21,729 bases of DNA from DASUZB01 sp036377075 (GTDB lineage: Bacteria; Actinomycetota; CALGFH01), in contig DASUZB010000013.1 of NCBI GenBank assembly GCA_036377075.1, forward strand, positions 1 to 21,729, in the 5' to 3' direction. The first letter of the stretch is position 1. Each line of letters begins with the position of its first letter. This document shows, piece after piece, positions 14,848-21,729 of the stretch. The notes under the pieces were generated by a model. It did no database searches. It was given only the letters and a program-made list of their open reading frames with translations, and was not told where the DNA came from. Made by a program: the position numbers and the translations under genes.

Positions 14848-15671
14848 CTACGCGGCCGGTTGGATGGTGGAGTTCCACTCGCCGTGGAACTCGTGGCGCG
14901 CAAGCGGCACTGCCGCCAGCTCCTCGTTACGCACCTTGACCCCAAGCGGGTAGCGGCCCCGGTCCAGCTCGGCACGGACTCGCAAGCCCGTGTGGGTCGT
15001 GGTCGCCCCGATCAGCTCCACGAGCACCTCGTGGCTTGTCAGCGGGCGGCCGCGCCAGTTCATCGAGATGGCGCTGAACGGCCGGTGCTCGATCCGGTTC
15101 CACTTGGAGGTCCCCGGCGGCAGGTGACACAGGTGATCGTCAGCCCGGCCTCGGTGGCGAGCCAGACCAGCTCGGTCTTCCATGCCCGGACTCGGTAGCC
15201 GTTGGACCCGCCGGCATCGGCACAGGCCAGCAGCCGCTCGGCCTCGGGGTAGGCGAGCCTGCCGACCTGCTGCCACCAGCGCTGCAGCGTCTGGACCGCG
15301 AACGCCGCGGTGTCGTGATCGGTCCCGACACTCACCCAGCCGGTGTTGCGCCCAAGGTCGTAGACCCCATACGGGATGGCCTTGCTGGGGGTGGGGTCGG
15401 GGAAGTCATGGACATTCACCGCCTCGGGCTCGCCGGAGGGCTGCCACTCCCGGCCACCGTTGGCGACCTGGCCGACCAACTCCTTCTTCTTGGTGGCCAC
15501 GCTCACCACCGGCTGCCCGGCGGCGAGATGCTGCTTGGCCTGCTCGTTGAGGTAGCGGAACTGGGCATCCCGGTCGCGATGCTGGGCGCCCTCCACGGTC
15601 TTGACCGTGCGCTGCAGCCGGTAGCCCTGCTCACGCAGCAGCCCGTGGGGTGTCAAGAGTCGGCTCGTCAC
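14848..15671 (-). pseudogene. ISAzo13-type transposase, 5'-truncated and frameshifted
   Basis: The minus strand reads as the C-terminal two thirds of an ISAzo13-type DDE transposase: GYRLQRTVKTVEGAQHRDRD, GREWQPSGEPEAVNVHDFPD, YGVYDLGRNTGWVSVGTDHD and CADAGGSNGYR. After ITCV (about 15123-15136) the homologous reading continues in another frame as CHLPPGTSKWNRIEHRPFS and LTSHEVLVELIGATTTHTGL, so about one base is missing. The N-terminus is replaced at ~15670 by another transposase relic. The first catalytic Asp position, normally VDTKKKEL, reads VATKKKEL. The second Asp (CADAGGSNG) and the Glu (IEHR) remain. The gene is certainly non-functional. Confidence 0.85.
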
Positions 15672-16616
15672 GCTGCCGGCTCGTGTTCATGGATCAGTCC
15701 GCCAAGGAGGTCACGCCGGCGCAACCCGCCAAGGATCGGTCCGCTCCTCGGTTCCGCGACCACCGACGCCACGGGTGGCATATGACAAAGGCTGCGGTGC
15801 GGGCGGTGCTGGTTGTAATGCTCGACGTACACCCGCAGAACGCGAACCAGCTGCTGGCAGCTGACGATGAGCAGCTGGTCAAGGCACTCCCGGCGGACCG
15901 TGCCGACCCAGCGTTCGGCGATCGCGTTCGCGTTGGGCGCCTGCACCGGCGTGCGGACGACCTCGGTGCTGGTCGAGCGCCACACGTCGTCGAACGCTCT
16001 GGTGAACTTGGCGTCGCGGTCGCGGATCAGGAACGTGCACGCGGTGGCCTGTTCATCGAGGACGGTGACGAGGTTGCGGGCCTGCTGGGCAACCCACAGG
16101 CCGGTGGGATGGTCGGTGACGCCACCAAGGTGGACAGAATCCTCCGTATCGAGCTGGCCGACACCCGCCAGCCGAGGCGCAACAGCTCGCCGTGGATGCG
16201 CTGGTAGCCCCACCGGGGTTCTCGCGGGCCAGCCGGACGACCAGCTGCTGGACCTCGCCGGAGATCGGCGGCCGTCCGGTGGAGGTGGTCGGGTAGGTCC
16301 AGCGTCGGCGGACCAGGCGCCGGTGCCAGCGCAACAGCGTCTCGGGCCGCGCCAGGAACGCCGGCCAGCGCGCCCGCGGGAGTAGCCGGCTCAACGCTGC
16401 CAGCAGCGCACGGTCGGTGGGCTGGAGATGGGGACGAGGGTACTGGCGGCGCAACATCGCCCAGCTCGTGGCGCAGCACCAGGATCTCGACCTCCTTAGC
16501 TTCCGCCGACCGGAAGCAGAGCAGGACCAGCTCAAGGCTGCGCCGCAGCGCCAGGTAGACGAACGACCAGAGCACGCGAGACCTCCACCGGCGAAGACGA
16601 GCAAGCGACGGCGCAT
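15668..16616 (-). pseudogene. IS3/IS481-like integrase-core transposase relic, multiply disrupted
   Basis: Homologous segments lie in three frames on the minus strand. RSLELVLLCFRSAEAKEVEI and ILVLRHELG (one frame) lead to LRRQYPRPHLQPTDRALLA and FLARPETLLRWHRRLVRR (second frame). Then PRWGYQRIHGELLRLGWRV returns to the first frame, and GVTDHPTGLWVAQQARNL begins a third. At about 16131-16150 the sequence jumps from RRIL directly to VHLGGVT, deleting roughly 60 residues that include the first catalytic Asp. The later Asp (RDRDAKFT) and Glu (NAIAERWVG) survive, and the end is RRRDLLGGLIHEHEP. The start is uncertain; it could extend to ~16650. The 83 bases between it and the pirin stop hold nothing else. 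Confidence 0.82.
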
Positions 16617-16699
16617 CGTAGTCCGCTCGCAGGCAGTACCTGCTGGTCACCGCCCTGATCGACTTCTGGCACCCCACGCGCCGATGGGCATCCCGGCGC

Positions 16700-17518
16700 C
16701 TAGTCGACAAACGGGCCGTTGAACACGGGGACCTCCCCGTACGGCCGCCCCGCCATCAGCAGGAACCGGGTGCCGGGGGTGGCGTCGCTGACCGTGAGCT
16801 CCTCGCCGGGACCAAGCAGGACGAGCTGGGGAGGCTTGGCGGGGCGCCGGTTGGCGCCGAAGGTGGCCTCGCCGTCCAGCAGGTAGGCGAAGCCCTGGAA
16901 CTCCGGGGGCACCGGGATGGTGACCTGTCCCCCCTCGGCCAGCTCGACGTCCAGGACCAGCGCTGGCGTGCCAAGGTGCACCGGCGAGCCCTCGCCGACC
17001 AGCGCCCGAACGATGGCGTCGCCCTCCTGGCGCACCGGGAGCTGCTGCGGCAACAGCACCTGGGCGCTCGGCTCGGCGTGCTTGTCCTTGCGGGCGAGGT
17101 TCACCCAGAACAGCACGCTGCGCCACTGGGTGTCGCCCAGGCCCTCGGTGCGCTCCTCCGCGCCGATCGCCTCGGCGTGCCAGGCGCCCCGCCCGGTCCT
17201 GAGCGCCAGCAGCGCGCCCTTGGGCAGTCGCGCCCGCTCGATGGCTCCGCCGGGCCCGGTGCTGTGGCCGGTGCTGGCCGACCCTTCGAGGATGTACCAC
17301 AGGTTGTCGAACCCCCGGTGGGGGTGCTTGGTGTCGATGCCCGACAGCTCGGAGAGCCGGAAGCGGCTCTCGTGCACCAGGATGAAAGGATCGGATAGCT
17401 CGTACGGCACGCCGCGGGCGGGCAGCGCCTCGAGCACCGGCAGCCCCATCATCCGGATCCGCGCGGCGTCCTCCACCAGCACGGCGTCCCGCCCCCTCGT
17501 CCCAACCTCGGTGGTCAT
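16700..17518 (-). CDS. Pirin family protein
   Basis: A 272-residue bicupin. The metal ligands of pirins are present with correct spacing: His65 and His67 in KHPHRGFDNLWYILEG, and His114 and Glu116 in GRGAWHAEAIG. Further family marks are LSDPFILVHE near residue 42, GDTQWRSVLFWVNL, and a second cupin half with YLLDGEATFGAN and LLMAGRPYGEPV-like ending (AGRPYGEVPVFNGPFVD). Pirins bind iron; some act as quercetin dioxygenases or transcription cofactors, and the substrate here is unknown. ATG 17516-17518 follows GGAAGGAG by about seven bases. The gene is transcribed away from a TetR gene across a 99-base region with two identical-pattern palindromes, so that TetR probably regulates it. Confidence 0.92.
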   Translation of the reverse strand: MTTEVGTRGRDAVLVEDAARIRMMGLPVLEALPARGVPYELSDPFILVHESRFRLSELSGIDTKHPHRGFDNLWYILEGSASTGHSTGPGGAIERARLPKGALLALRTGRGAWHAEAIGAEERTEGLGDTQWRSVLFWVNLARKDKHAEPSAQVLLPQQLPVRQEGDAIVRALVGEGSPVHLGTPALVLDVELAEGGQVTIPVPPEFQGFAYLLDGEATFGANRRPAKPPQLVLLGPGEELTVSDATPGTRFLLMAGRPYGEVPVFNGPFVD

Positions 17519-17539
17519 CGCCAGACTCCTTCCACAAAC

Positions 17540-17594
17540 GGAGGTGGCCCTCCGATCTGGTCCGTCAGCTCGTATAAGGCGGAGGCATGCCTCC
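17540..17594. promoter_or_regulatory. Twin GGAGG-N4-CCTCC operators between pirin and TetR genes
   Basis: Two 14-bp inverted repeats of the same pattern lie in the 99-base divergent region: GGAGGTGGCCCTCC at 17540-17553 and the perfect palindrome GGAGGCATGCCTCC at 17581-17594. Their centres are 41 bases apart, about four helical turns, so they face the same side of the DNA. A TACACT at 17605-17610 could be the -10 of the TetR gene, which would have a very short leader. CTTATAC on the minus strand (around 17573-17579) could be the -10 of the pirin gene, with the second palindrome just upstream of it. These are probable binding sites of the adjacent TetR protein. Confidence 0.6.
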
Positions 17595-17617
17595 ATATTC
17601 CCGGTACACTGGGCGGC

Positions 17618-18310
17618 ATGGCCAGCACTGACCGCCCCGGCGACCCCCCGCGACCTGCCAGGCGGCTGCGCCGCGACGCCCAGCGCAACCGGGACGCCAT
17701 CGTCGCCGCCGCCCGGCAGGTGTTCTGCGACCACGGCCTGGAGGCGCCGCTGGAGGAGATCGCCCGCCGCGCCGGGGTCGGCATCGCCACCCTGTACCGT
17801 CGCTTTCCCAGCCGCGTGGAGCTGCTGGACGCGGTCCTGGCCGACACCGTCCAGGCCCACGTCGCCGCGGCCGAGCGGGCCCTGGCCGTGGACGACCCCT
17901 GGGAGGGGTTCGCCTCCTACCTGGAGGAGACCTGCCGGCTGCAGGCCGCCGACCGCGGCCTGAGCGACGCGATGGGCATGCGGTTTGCTCGTGCCACCGC
18001 CACCGAGGCCGCCAAGGCCCGCCTGTTCGAGCTGGTCGGCCAGGTGGTCGACCGCGCCCAGCAGAGCGGGCAGCTGCGCGCCGACCTCACCCTCGAGGAC
18101 CTGGCGTTCCTGAACTGGGCCAACGGCCGCATCCTGCCGGCGGTCCGCGCCGCCGGCGCCCCCGACACCTGGCAACGGCACCTCGGCCTGCTGCTGGACG
18201 GCTTCCGCGCCGAGCGGGCCCACCCCCTGCCCCAGCCGCCGCTGTCACCCCGCCAGGTCCACCGGGCCATGCTCACCCTCGGCCGCCGCTCCGCCGGCGA
18301 CGCCCACTAG
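17618..18310 (+). CDS. TetR family transcriptional regulator (pirin-linked)
   Basis: A 230-residue regulator. The N-terminal HTH reads AIVAAARQVFCDHGLEAPLE, then EIARRAGVGIATLYRRFPSR (about residues 27-66), the standard TetR DNA-binding domain. The C-terminal ~160 residues are helical, as in ligand-binding TetR domains, ending in a Pro-rich tail. ATG 17618 has no strong ribosome-binding site (GGGCGG only), so the message may be nearly leaderless. It is divergent from the pirin gene with twin palindromes between, so it likely autoregulates and represses pirin. The ligand is unknown. Confidence 0.92.
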   Translation: MASTDRPGDPPRPARRLRRDAQRNRDAIVAAARQVFCDHGLEAPLEEIARRAGVGIATLYRRFPSRVELLDAVLADTVQAHVAAAERALAVDDPWEGFASYLEETCRLQAADRGLSDAMGMRFARATATEAAKARLFELVGQVVDRAQQSGQLRADLTLEDLAFLNWANGRILPAVRAAGAPDTWQRHLGLLLDGFRAERAHPLPQPPLSPRQVHRAMLTLGRRSAGDAH

Positions 18311-18328
18311 CGCAGCGCGGCACACGGC

Positions 18329-18343
18329 TGCCATCCCATGGCA
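18329..18343 (+). terminator. Weak candidate terminator hairpin after the TetR gene
   Basis: TGCCAT-CCC-ATGGCA forms a 6-bp perfect stem with a 3-base loop 18 bases after the stop. There is no T-tract. The stretch from here to the IS6 left end at 18466 shows nothing else. Confidence 0.3.
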
Positions 18344-18465
18344 CACCGGGCCGCTGGCGGTGCCCGCGGTCCGCTGCTCGCCGCATCCGGTAAGCGACGT
18401 CGCGCTTCCATCCCCGACGGCGCTGAGGCACGTGGTGGGCGGCGATCGACGGCCCCGCCTGGGGA

Positions 18466-19285
18466 GGCGTTGTTGCATCTGATCAGTCCAGGGCGTGCTG
18501 AAGCCGTGACGGTGGTCGGGTGTCAGATCGCTATGGCAAGCTCGCCGAACGCGACCGCCAGTCGCTGGGTCGCCGCGACCTCGACCGCCAGCTCGTAGTG
18601 GCCGCGGCGGACGTTCTGGACCAGAGCATGGCCAGCGATGATGATCGTCGCGCTGCGGTCCTGCTTGAGTCCGCGCATCGGCCGTAGCCGCGCTTTCAGG
18701 CGGCCATGGTCAGCCTCGATCTGGTTGTTGGCGTAGGGCTCGGTGCGATGCCACGCCGCCGGGAGCAGCTCCTCGAGGACGATCGGGTAGGTCGCCGCCT
18801 TGTCGGTGACCACCTCTGTCGGCGTCACCTGCGTGGTCGCGAGGGCGTGCTGGAAGAACCGTCGGGCCGCTGTTGTGTCACGACGCGGGGAGACGAACAC
18901 GTCGATGACCTGGCCGAACTGGTCGATGGCCCGGTAGACGTAGCGCCACTGGCCACGGACCTTCACATAGGTCTCGTCGACCCACCAGCGGATCCCGACG
19001 GCGTGGCGGCACGGGCGGGCGGCGTCGGCCAGAGCGGCGTGAACCGCTGGACCCAGCGGTAGATGGTGGTGCGGTCGACCTCGATTCCACGCTCGGCCAG
19101 GAGCTCTTCGACGTCGCGGTAGGACAGCGCAAAGCGCAGGTACCAGCGCACCGCGAGCACGATGACGTCCGGCGGGAAGCAGAAGCCGGCGAACGAGGAA
19201 CGGCTGATGGCCGCGGGGTGAAGGTGGTGGTCGCATCGCCGGAGTCTGCCTGCTCAAGCCCGATCACAGCAGCTGCAACAGACCC
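18466..19285 (-). mobile_element. IS6-family insertion sequence, decayed (copy B)
   Basis: About 820 bp, delimited by GGCGTTGTTGCA (18466-18477) and TGCAACAGACCC (19274-19285). These inverted repeats match at ten of twelve positions and both differ from the consensus seen in copy A. The inner ends match copy A (TCTGCCTGCTCAAGCCC near the right end; TGTCAGATCGC near the left). The transposase is on the minus strand and frameshifted. Flanks CCTGGGGA and CCCGGCGT show no target duplication. It lies between the 3' ends of two convergent TetR genes. Confidence 0.82.
18523..19257 (-). pseudogene. IS6-family transposase, frameshifted
   Basis: The catalytic part is in one frame: RWWVDETYVKVRGQWRYVYR, VVTDKAATYPIVLEELLPA and NNQIEADHGRLKARLRPMRG, so all three DDE residues remain. 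The N-terminal HTH part is in another frame: FAGFCFPPDVIVLAVRWYLR, LSYRDVEELLAERGIE and TTIYRWVQRFTPL. The break is at about 19035-19045, where RFTPL should continue to LADAARPCRH; one base is missing. A second shift may separate the ATG near 19257 from FAGF. Compared with copy A, the protein differs throughout, so this is a related lineage and not a recent duplicate. Confidence 0.87.
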
Positions 19286-19474
19286 CCCGGCGTCCCCGCC
19301 CGTACCGCCCCGTCCCGCGCGGCCTGGCGTCGGGCGGAGGGAAGTCGGAGGGAAGCCCGCCCGGTCTGACCAGCGTTCCGAACCGATCCCCGCGCTGGCG
19401 ACAAGACGGCGGTGCCGGCGCAGCGAGGCCTGCCGGGGTGCCGTCCGTAGAGTTCGCCTCGCCTGGTGGGATGG

Positions 19475-20086
19475 TCAGGGCTGCAGTGTGGTGAGCAGGG
19501 CGGCCACCCGCTCGCCGGTGGCGAACAGCGACTCGGCAGCGGCGGCGTCGCCGTTGAGGTGGGTCAGCATCTGCACGCCGAGGTACAAGGCGACGGTGGC
19601 GAAGGCGGCGTCGCGGCTGGGGACCAGCTCCGCGAGCGGGCCGTCGGCCAGCGCCCGCACGATGACGTCCTCGGCGAAGTCCACCCACGGCTGGACGCGC
19701 GCGGCGATCTCCGGGCGGAGTTCGGGGTAGGCCAGGCACGCGCCGATCAGCTCGTTGAGCACGGTGATGTGTCCGGCCGCCAAGTCCTCGCGGTAGAGCC
19801 TGGTGGCGGTCTGCAGCAGCTCGGACAGCGTCGTGGTGCGCTCCACCGCCGCCTGGTAGGCGCCCAGGCGCCGCGCGCTGGTGTCGTCCAGGGCCGCCAG
19901 CAGCAGCTGGTTGACCGTTCCGAAGTGGTAGAAGATCAGCGCTTGGGCGAAGCCGCCGCGGTCGGCGATGGCCCGCGCGCTGGCGCCCGTGAACCCCTCC
20001 TGCTTGAGCGTCTCCAGGGCGGCGTCGGTGATCCGCTGCCGCGTGCCCTGGCTGCCTTGCCTGCCTCGTCGTGCCGATCGGGCCAT
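19475..20086 (-). CDS. TetR family transcriptional regulator (DUF2071-linked)
   Basis: A 203-residue regulator. HTH: TRQRITDAALETLKQEGFTG followed by SARAIADRGGFAQALIFYHF (residues ~15-55), then GTVNQLLLAALD. The remaining helices include VERTTTLSELLQTATRLYRE and AFATVALYLGVQMLTHLNGD and form the ligand domain. The gene points away from the DUF2071 gene. A TetR-type palindrome lies in the shared 98-base region, so it probably represses itself and the DUF2071 operon. Only weak purine runs precede the ATG at 20084-20086. The gene ends cleanly before IS6 copy B; 19286-19474 shows no feature. Confidence 0.92.
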   Translation of the reverse strand: MARSARRGRQGSQGTRQRITDAALETLKQEGFTGASARAIADRGGFAQALIFYHFGTVNQLLLAALDDTSARRLGAYQAAVERTTTLSELLQTATRLYREDLAAGHITVLNELIGACLAYPELRPEIAARVQPWVDFAEDVIVRALADGPLAELVPSRDAAFATVALYLGVQMLTHLNGDAAAAESLFATGERVAALLTTLQP

Positions 20087-20101
20087 TGACCAACCCTTTG
20101 C

Positions 20102-20144
20102 TTGAGCGACTGCTTTGACTGAGCGCTCAATCCAGGTATATGCT
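20102..20144 (+). promoter_or_regulatory. Promoter with TetR-type operator for the DUF2071 operon
   Basis: A -35-like TTGACT (20115-20120) and a -10-like TATATG/TATGCT (20137-20144) stand 16-18 bases apart. TGAGCGCTCA, a perfect 10-bp palindrome at 20120-20129, lies between them and extends imperfectly to 20 bp (TTGACTGAGC/GCTCAATCCA, 20115-20134). A further half-site TTGAGCG at 20102-20108 is inverted relative to CGCTCAA at 20124-20130. The arrangement fits repression by the divergent TetR protein through blocking of polymerase binding. Confidence 0.6.
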
Positions 20145-20184
20145 CAGCCGACTGACGCCGCGATGATGCCTGCCGGAGGCCACA

Positions 20185-21000
20185 ATGACCAGCAACGAGG
20201 CACCAGTCGGAAGCTGGCGGCGGTTCGACCCGGCGGGCACTTTCCCGCCACCGTTCGACGAGCGGCCGTCGATGCGCCACACCTGGGCCTCGCTGAGCTT
20301 CCTGCACTGGCCCTACGACCCGGAGGCCCTGCATGGGCTGCTGCCTTCTGGTCTGGTCGCCGACACCCATGACGGCAGGGCCTACGTCGGCCTGGTCCTG
20401 TTCCACCTCACCGTCCGCCCCGCAGGGCTGCCTGCCCTTCCCTGGATGTGCTCGTTCGCCGAGGCCAACGTGCGCACCTATGTCCGCGGGCCCGCCGACC
20501 AGCCAGGCATCATCTTCCTGTCCCTGGACGCCGCCCGCCTCGGCGCGGTCGCCGTCGCTCGGGCGTCAGCGTGGCGGCTGCCCTACCACTGGGCGGCCAT
20601 GCGGATCAGGCGGGACGAGGATCTGGTCACCTACGCATCCCGGCGGCGCTGGCCCGGGTGGCGCGATGCGTCCAGCCGCGTCGTGCTCCGGATCGGCGCG
20701 CCCTACCCGCCAGAGGAGCTCACGACGCTGGATCGCTTCCTCACCGCCCGCTGGTATTTCTACACTCGCTCGCCCAGGGGTCTTGCCCGGACCGCCGCCC
20801 ACCATCCTCCGTGGCGCCTCGCCCGGGGCGCCGCCCTCCAGGTCGACGAGCGCCTGATCGCCGCCACCGGGCTCCGCGAACCTGACGGCGAGCCCCTGGT
20901 CCACTGGGCCGGCCGGACCGACGCCGTCATCGGCCGGCCGAGGCTCGTCCAGCCGGCCGCCACGGCCAGGCAGGCAGACGGCCTGCTCCCTGCTGGGTGA
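20185..21000 (+). CDS. DUF2071 (YqjF-like) family protein
   Basis: A 271-residue protein starting at ATG 20185, with GGAGG five bases upstream. Family marks: RHTWASLSFLHWPYDPEALH and GLLPSGLVADTHDGRAYVGL near the N-terminus, FAEANVRTYVRGPADQPGII in the middle (the EANVRTYV segment is typical), then LDAARLGAVAVARASAWRLP and FLTARWYFYTRSPRG. DUF2071 proteins have an acetoacetate-decarboxylase-like fold; the reaction is not known. The stop overlaps the start of the next gene (GTGA at 20997), so the two are translationally coupled. Confidence 0.92.
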   Translation: MTSNEAPVGSWRRFDPAGTFPPPFDERPSMRHTWASLSFLHWPYDPEALHGLLPSGLVADTHDGRAYVGLVLFHLTVRPAGLPALPWMCSFAEANVRTYVRGPADQPGIIFLSLDAARLGAVAVARASAWRLPYHWAAMRIRRDEDLVTYASRRRWPGWRDASSRVVLRIGAPYPPEELTTLDRFLTARWYFYTRSPRGLARTAAHHPPWRLARGAALQVDERLIAATGLREPDGEPLVHWAGRTDAVIGRPRLVQPAATARQADGLLPAG

Positions 21001-21729
21001 GCGCCGTGCCGTGGCGGGGCCGCCCGTTCGGGCCGGAGACGCACAGCCCACAAGCTCCGACGACCAGCCCGCCGACGCTCGGGCGCGGCCAGCAAGTCGC
21101 GGTGGTGGGCGGCAGTGGCTTCTACGGCCGCTACCTGGTCGCCGACCTGCTGCGCTTCACCGGCGCGCAGGTCCTGGTGGCCAGCCGCCGCGCGCCGCAG
21201 CGGCTGCGCCCCAGCGACCGGGTCGTCCCCATCGCCTGCGACCTGCGCGACCCGCGCGCCCTGCGCGAGGCCATTGGTGGCAGCGCGGTCGTGGTGCACT
21301 GCGCCGGGCCGTTCCAGCACCTGCCGCTGGAGCCGCTCCGGGCCGCCATCGCCGCCGGCGTCCACTACGTTGACATCTCCGAGGACCGCGCCTACCGGCG
21401 GCGGGCGCTGGCCGCGGACGCCGAGGCGCGTGCGGCTGGCGTCGTGGTGCTCAACGGCGCCTCGGTCGTTCCGGGGATGGAGGTGTTGTTCACCGAGCTG
21501 CTGCGGCCTGGCTTCGACGAGCTGCTGGCGGTCCACGGCAGCGCCGCGCCGGACACGCGCCGCCATCGCGGCCATGCCATGTTCCATACCATGCTGCTCG
21601 GTGCCGGTCGGCCCTTCCAGGCGCCGCGCGGCGGGCTGCCGGTGCGGGTGCACGGCTGGCGCGAGCCAGAATGGTTCGACTTCCCCCCACCGGTCGGCCG
21701 CCGGCTCCACTACCAGGTGCTGGAGATGG
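20997..21729 (+). CDS. Saccharopine dehydrogenase-like NAD(P)-binding protein, 3' end outside the window
   Basis: 244 codons are visible from GTG 20997, which overlaps the DUF2071 stop, to the window edge without a stop. After a 30-residue Pro-rich leader, a Rossmann fold begins: QVAVVGGSGFYGRYLVADLL (GGSGFYGRY is the dinucleotide loop), followed by VLVASRRAP, PIACDLRDPRALREAIGG, VVVHCAGPFQHLPLEPLRAA and GVHYVDISEDRAY, then VVVLNGASVVPGME. This is the NAD(P)-binding half of saccharopine dehydrogenase/YR-type reductases. The substrate is unknown. A start further downstream, nearer the Rossmann strand, is possible. Coupling to DUF2071 suggests a shared pathway. Confidence 0.85.
   Translation, partial: MSAVPWRGRPFGPETHSPQAPTTSPPTLGRGQQVAVVGGSGFYGRYLVADLLRFTGAQVLVASRRAPQRLRPSDRVVPIACDLRDPRALREAIGGSAVVVHCAGPFQHLPLEPLRAAIAAGVHYVDISEDRAYRRRALAADAEARAAGVVVLNGASVVPGMEVLFTELLRPGFDELLAVHGSAAPDTRRHRGHAMFHTMLLGAGRPFQAPRGGLPVRVHGWREPEWFDFPPPVGRRLHYQVLEM

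Noticed and set aside
17519..18223. Upstream extension of the pirin frame to 507 residues
   Set aside because: It lies antisense to the TetR gene; the internal ATG has a strong ribosome-binding site and the correct pirin N-terminus.
18458..19293. Target-site duplication around IS6 copy B
   Set aside because: The flanking octamers CCTGGGGA and CCCGGCGT do not match.
20760..21710. 316-codon minus-strand frame at the right end
   Set aside because: It is antisense to DUF2071 and the Rossmann protein, whose motifs are unambiguous.
1..21729. CRISPR array, tRNA or rRNA genes
   Set aside because: No regularly spaced direct repeats and no tRNA or rRNA signatures were seen on either strand; repeats present are IS termini and operators.

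Overview
The window comes from a very GC-rich bacterium. The coding style (GTG starts, stop/start overlaps, strong G/C third positions) and the protein families point to an actinomycete-like organism (Actinomycetota); no rRNA or tRNA is present to fix the taxon. The sequence divides into a long plus-strand operon (1-10900), a patchwork of insertion-sequence debris with small metabolic and regulatory genes (10976-19285), and a clean regulator/operon pair (19475-21729).

Bases 1-10900 are the distal half of a contractile injection system (CIS) operon of the phage-tail-like extracellular/cytoplasmic type (Afp/PVC/Streptomyces CIS relatives). The order is: 3' end of an unidentified gene; LysM-bearing CIS tube/baseplate adaptor; VgrG-like spike (gp27+gp5 fusion); PAAR tip; gp25-like baseplate wedge; a large baseplate-J-like protein; a second, short baseplate-J-like protein; a tail-protein-I-like protein; a fibre; and a 72-residue coiled-coil protein. 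Genes are separated by 0-27 bases, and three junctions overlap. Together they encode the baseplate, spike and receptor-binding end of the particle. Sheath, tube, tape-measure, tail-terminator and AAA+ ATPase genes are not visible and presumably lie upstream. The fibre ends in what I read as an H-type lectin domain, which makes it the likely target-recognition subunit.

Bases 10976-19285 hold two IS6-family elements in the same orientation: one with an intact transposase (10976-11799) and one frameshifted (18466-19285). They also hold a 172-bp non-autonomous element with IS6-type ends (13667-13838), a solo inverted IS6 end (13839-13895), a 5'-truncated frameshifted ISAzo13-type transposase, a scrambled IS3/IS481-like transposase, and a second fragment of that family. 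Between them are a membrane-anchored cupredoxin, a zinc-LID adenylate kinase, a Usp-like hypothetical protein, and a divergent pirin/TetR pair that shares two copies of the same GGAGG-N4-CCTCC palindrome.

Bases 19475-21729 hold a TetR regulator divergent from a DUF2071 gene. That gene is translationally coupled to a saccharopine-dehydrogenase-like NAD(P)-binding protein cut by the window end. A TetR-type palindrome overlaps the inferred promoter between them.
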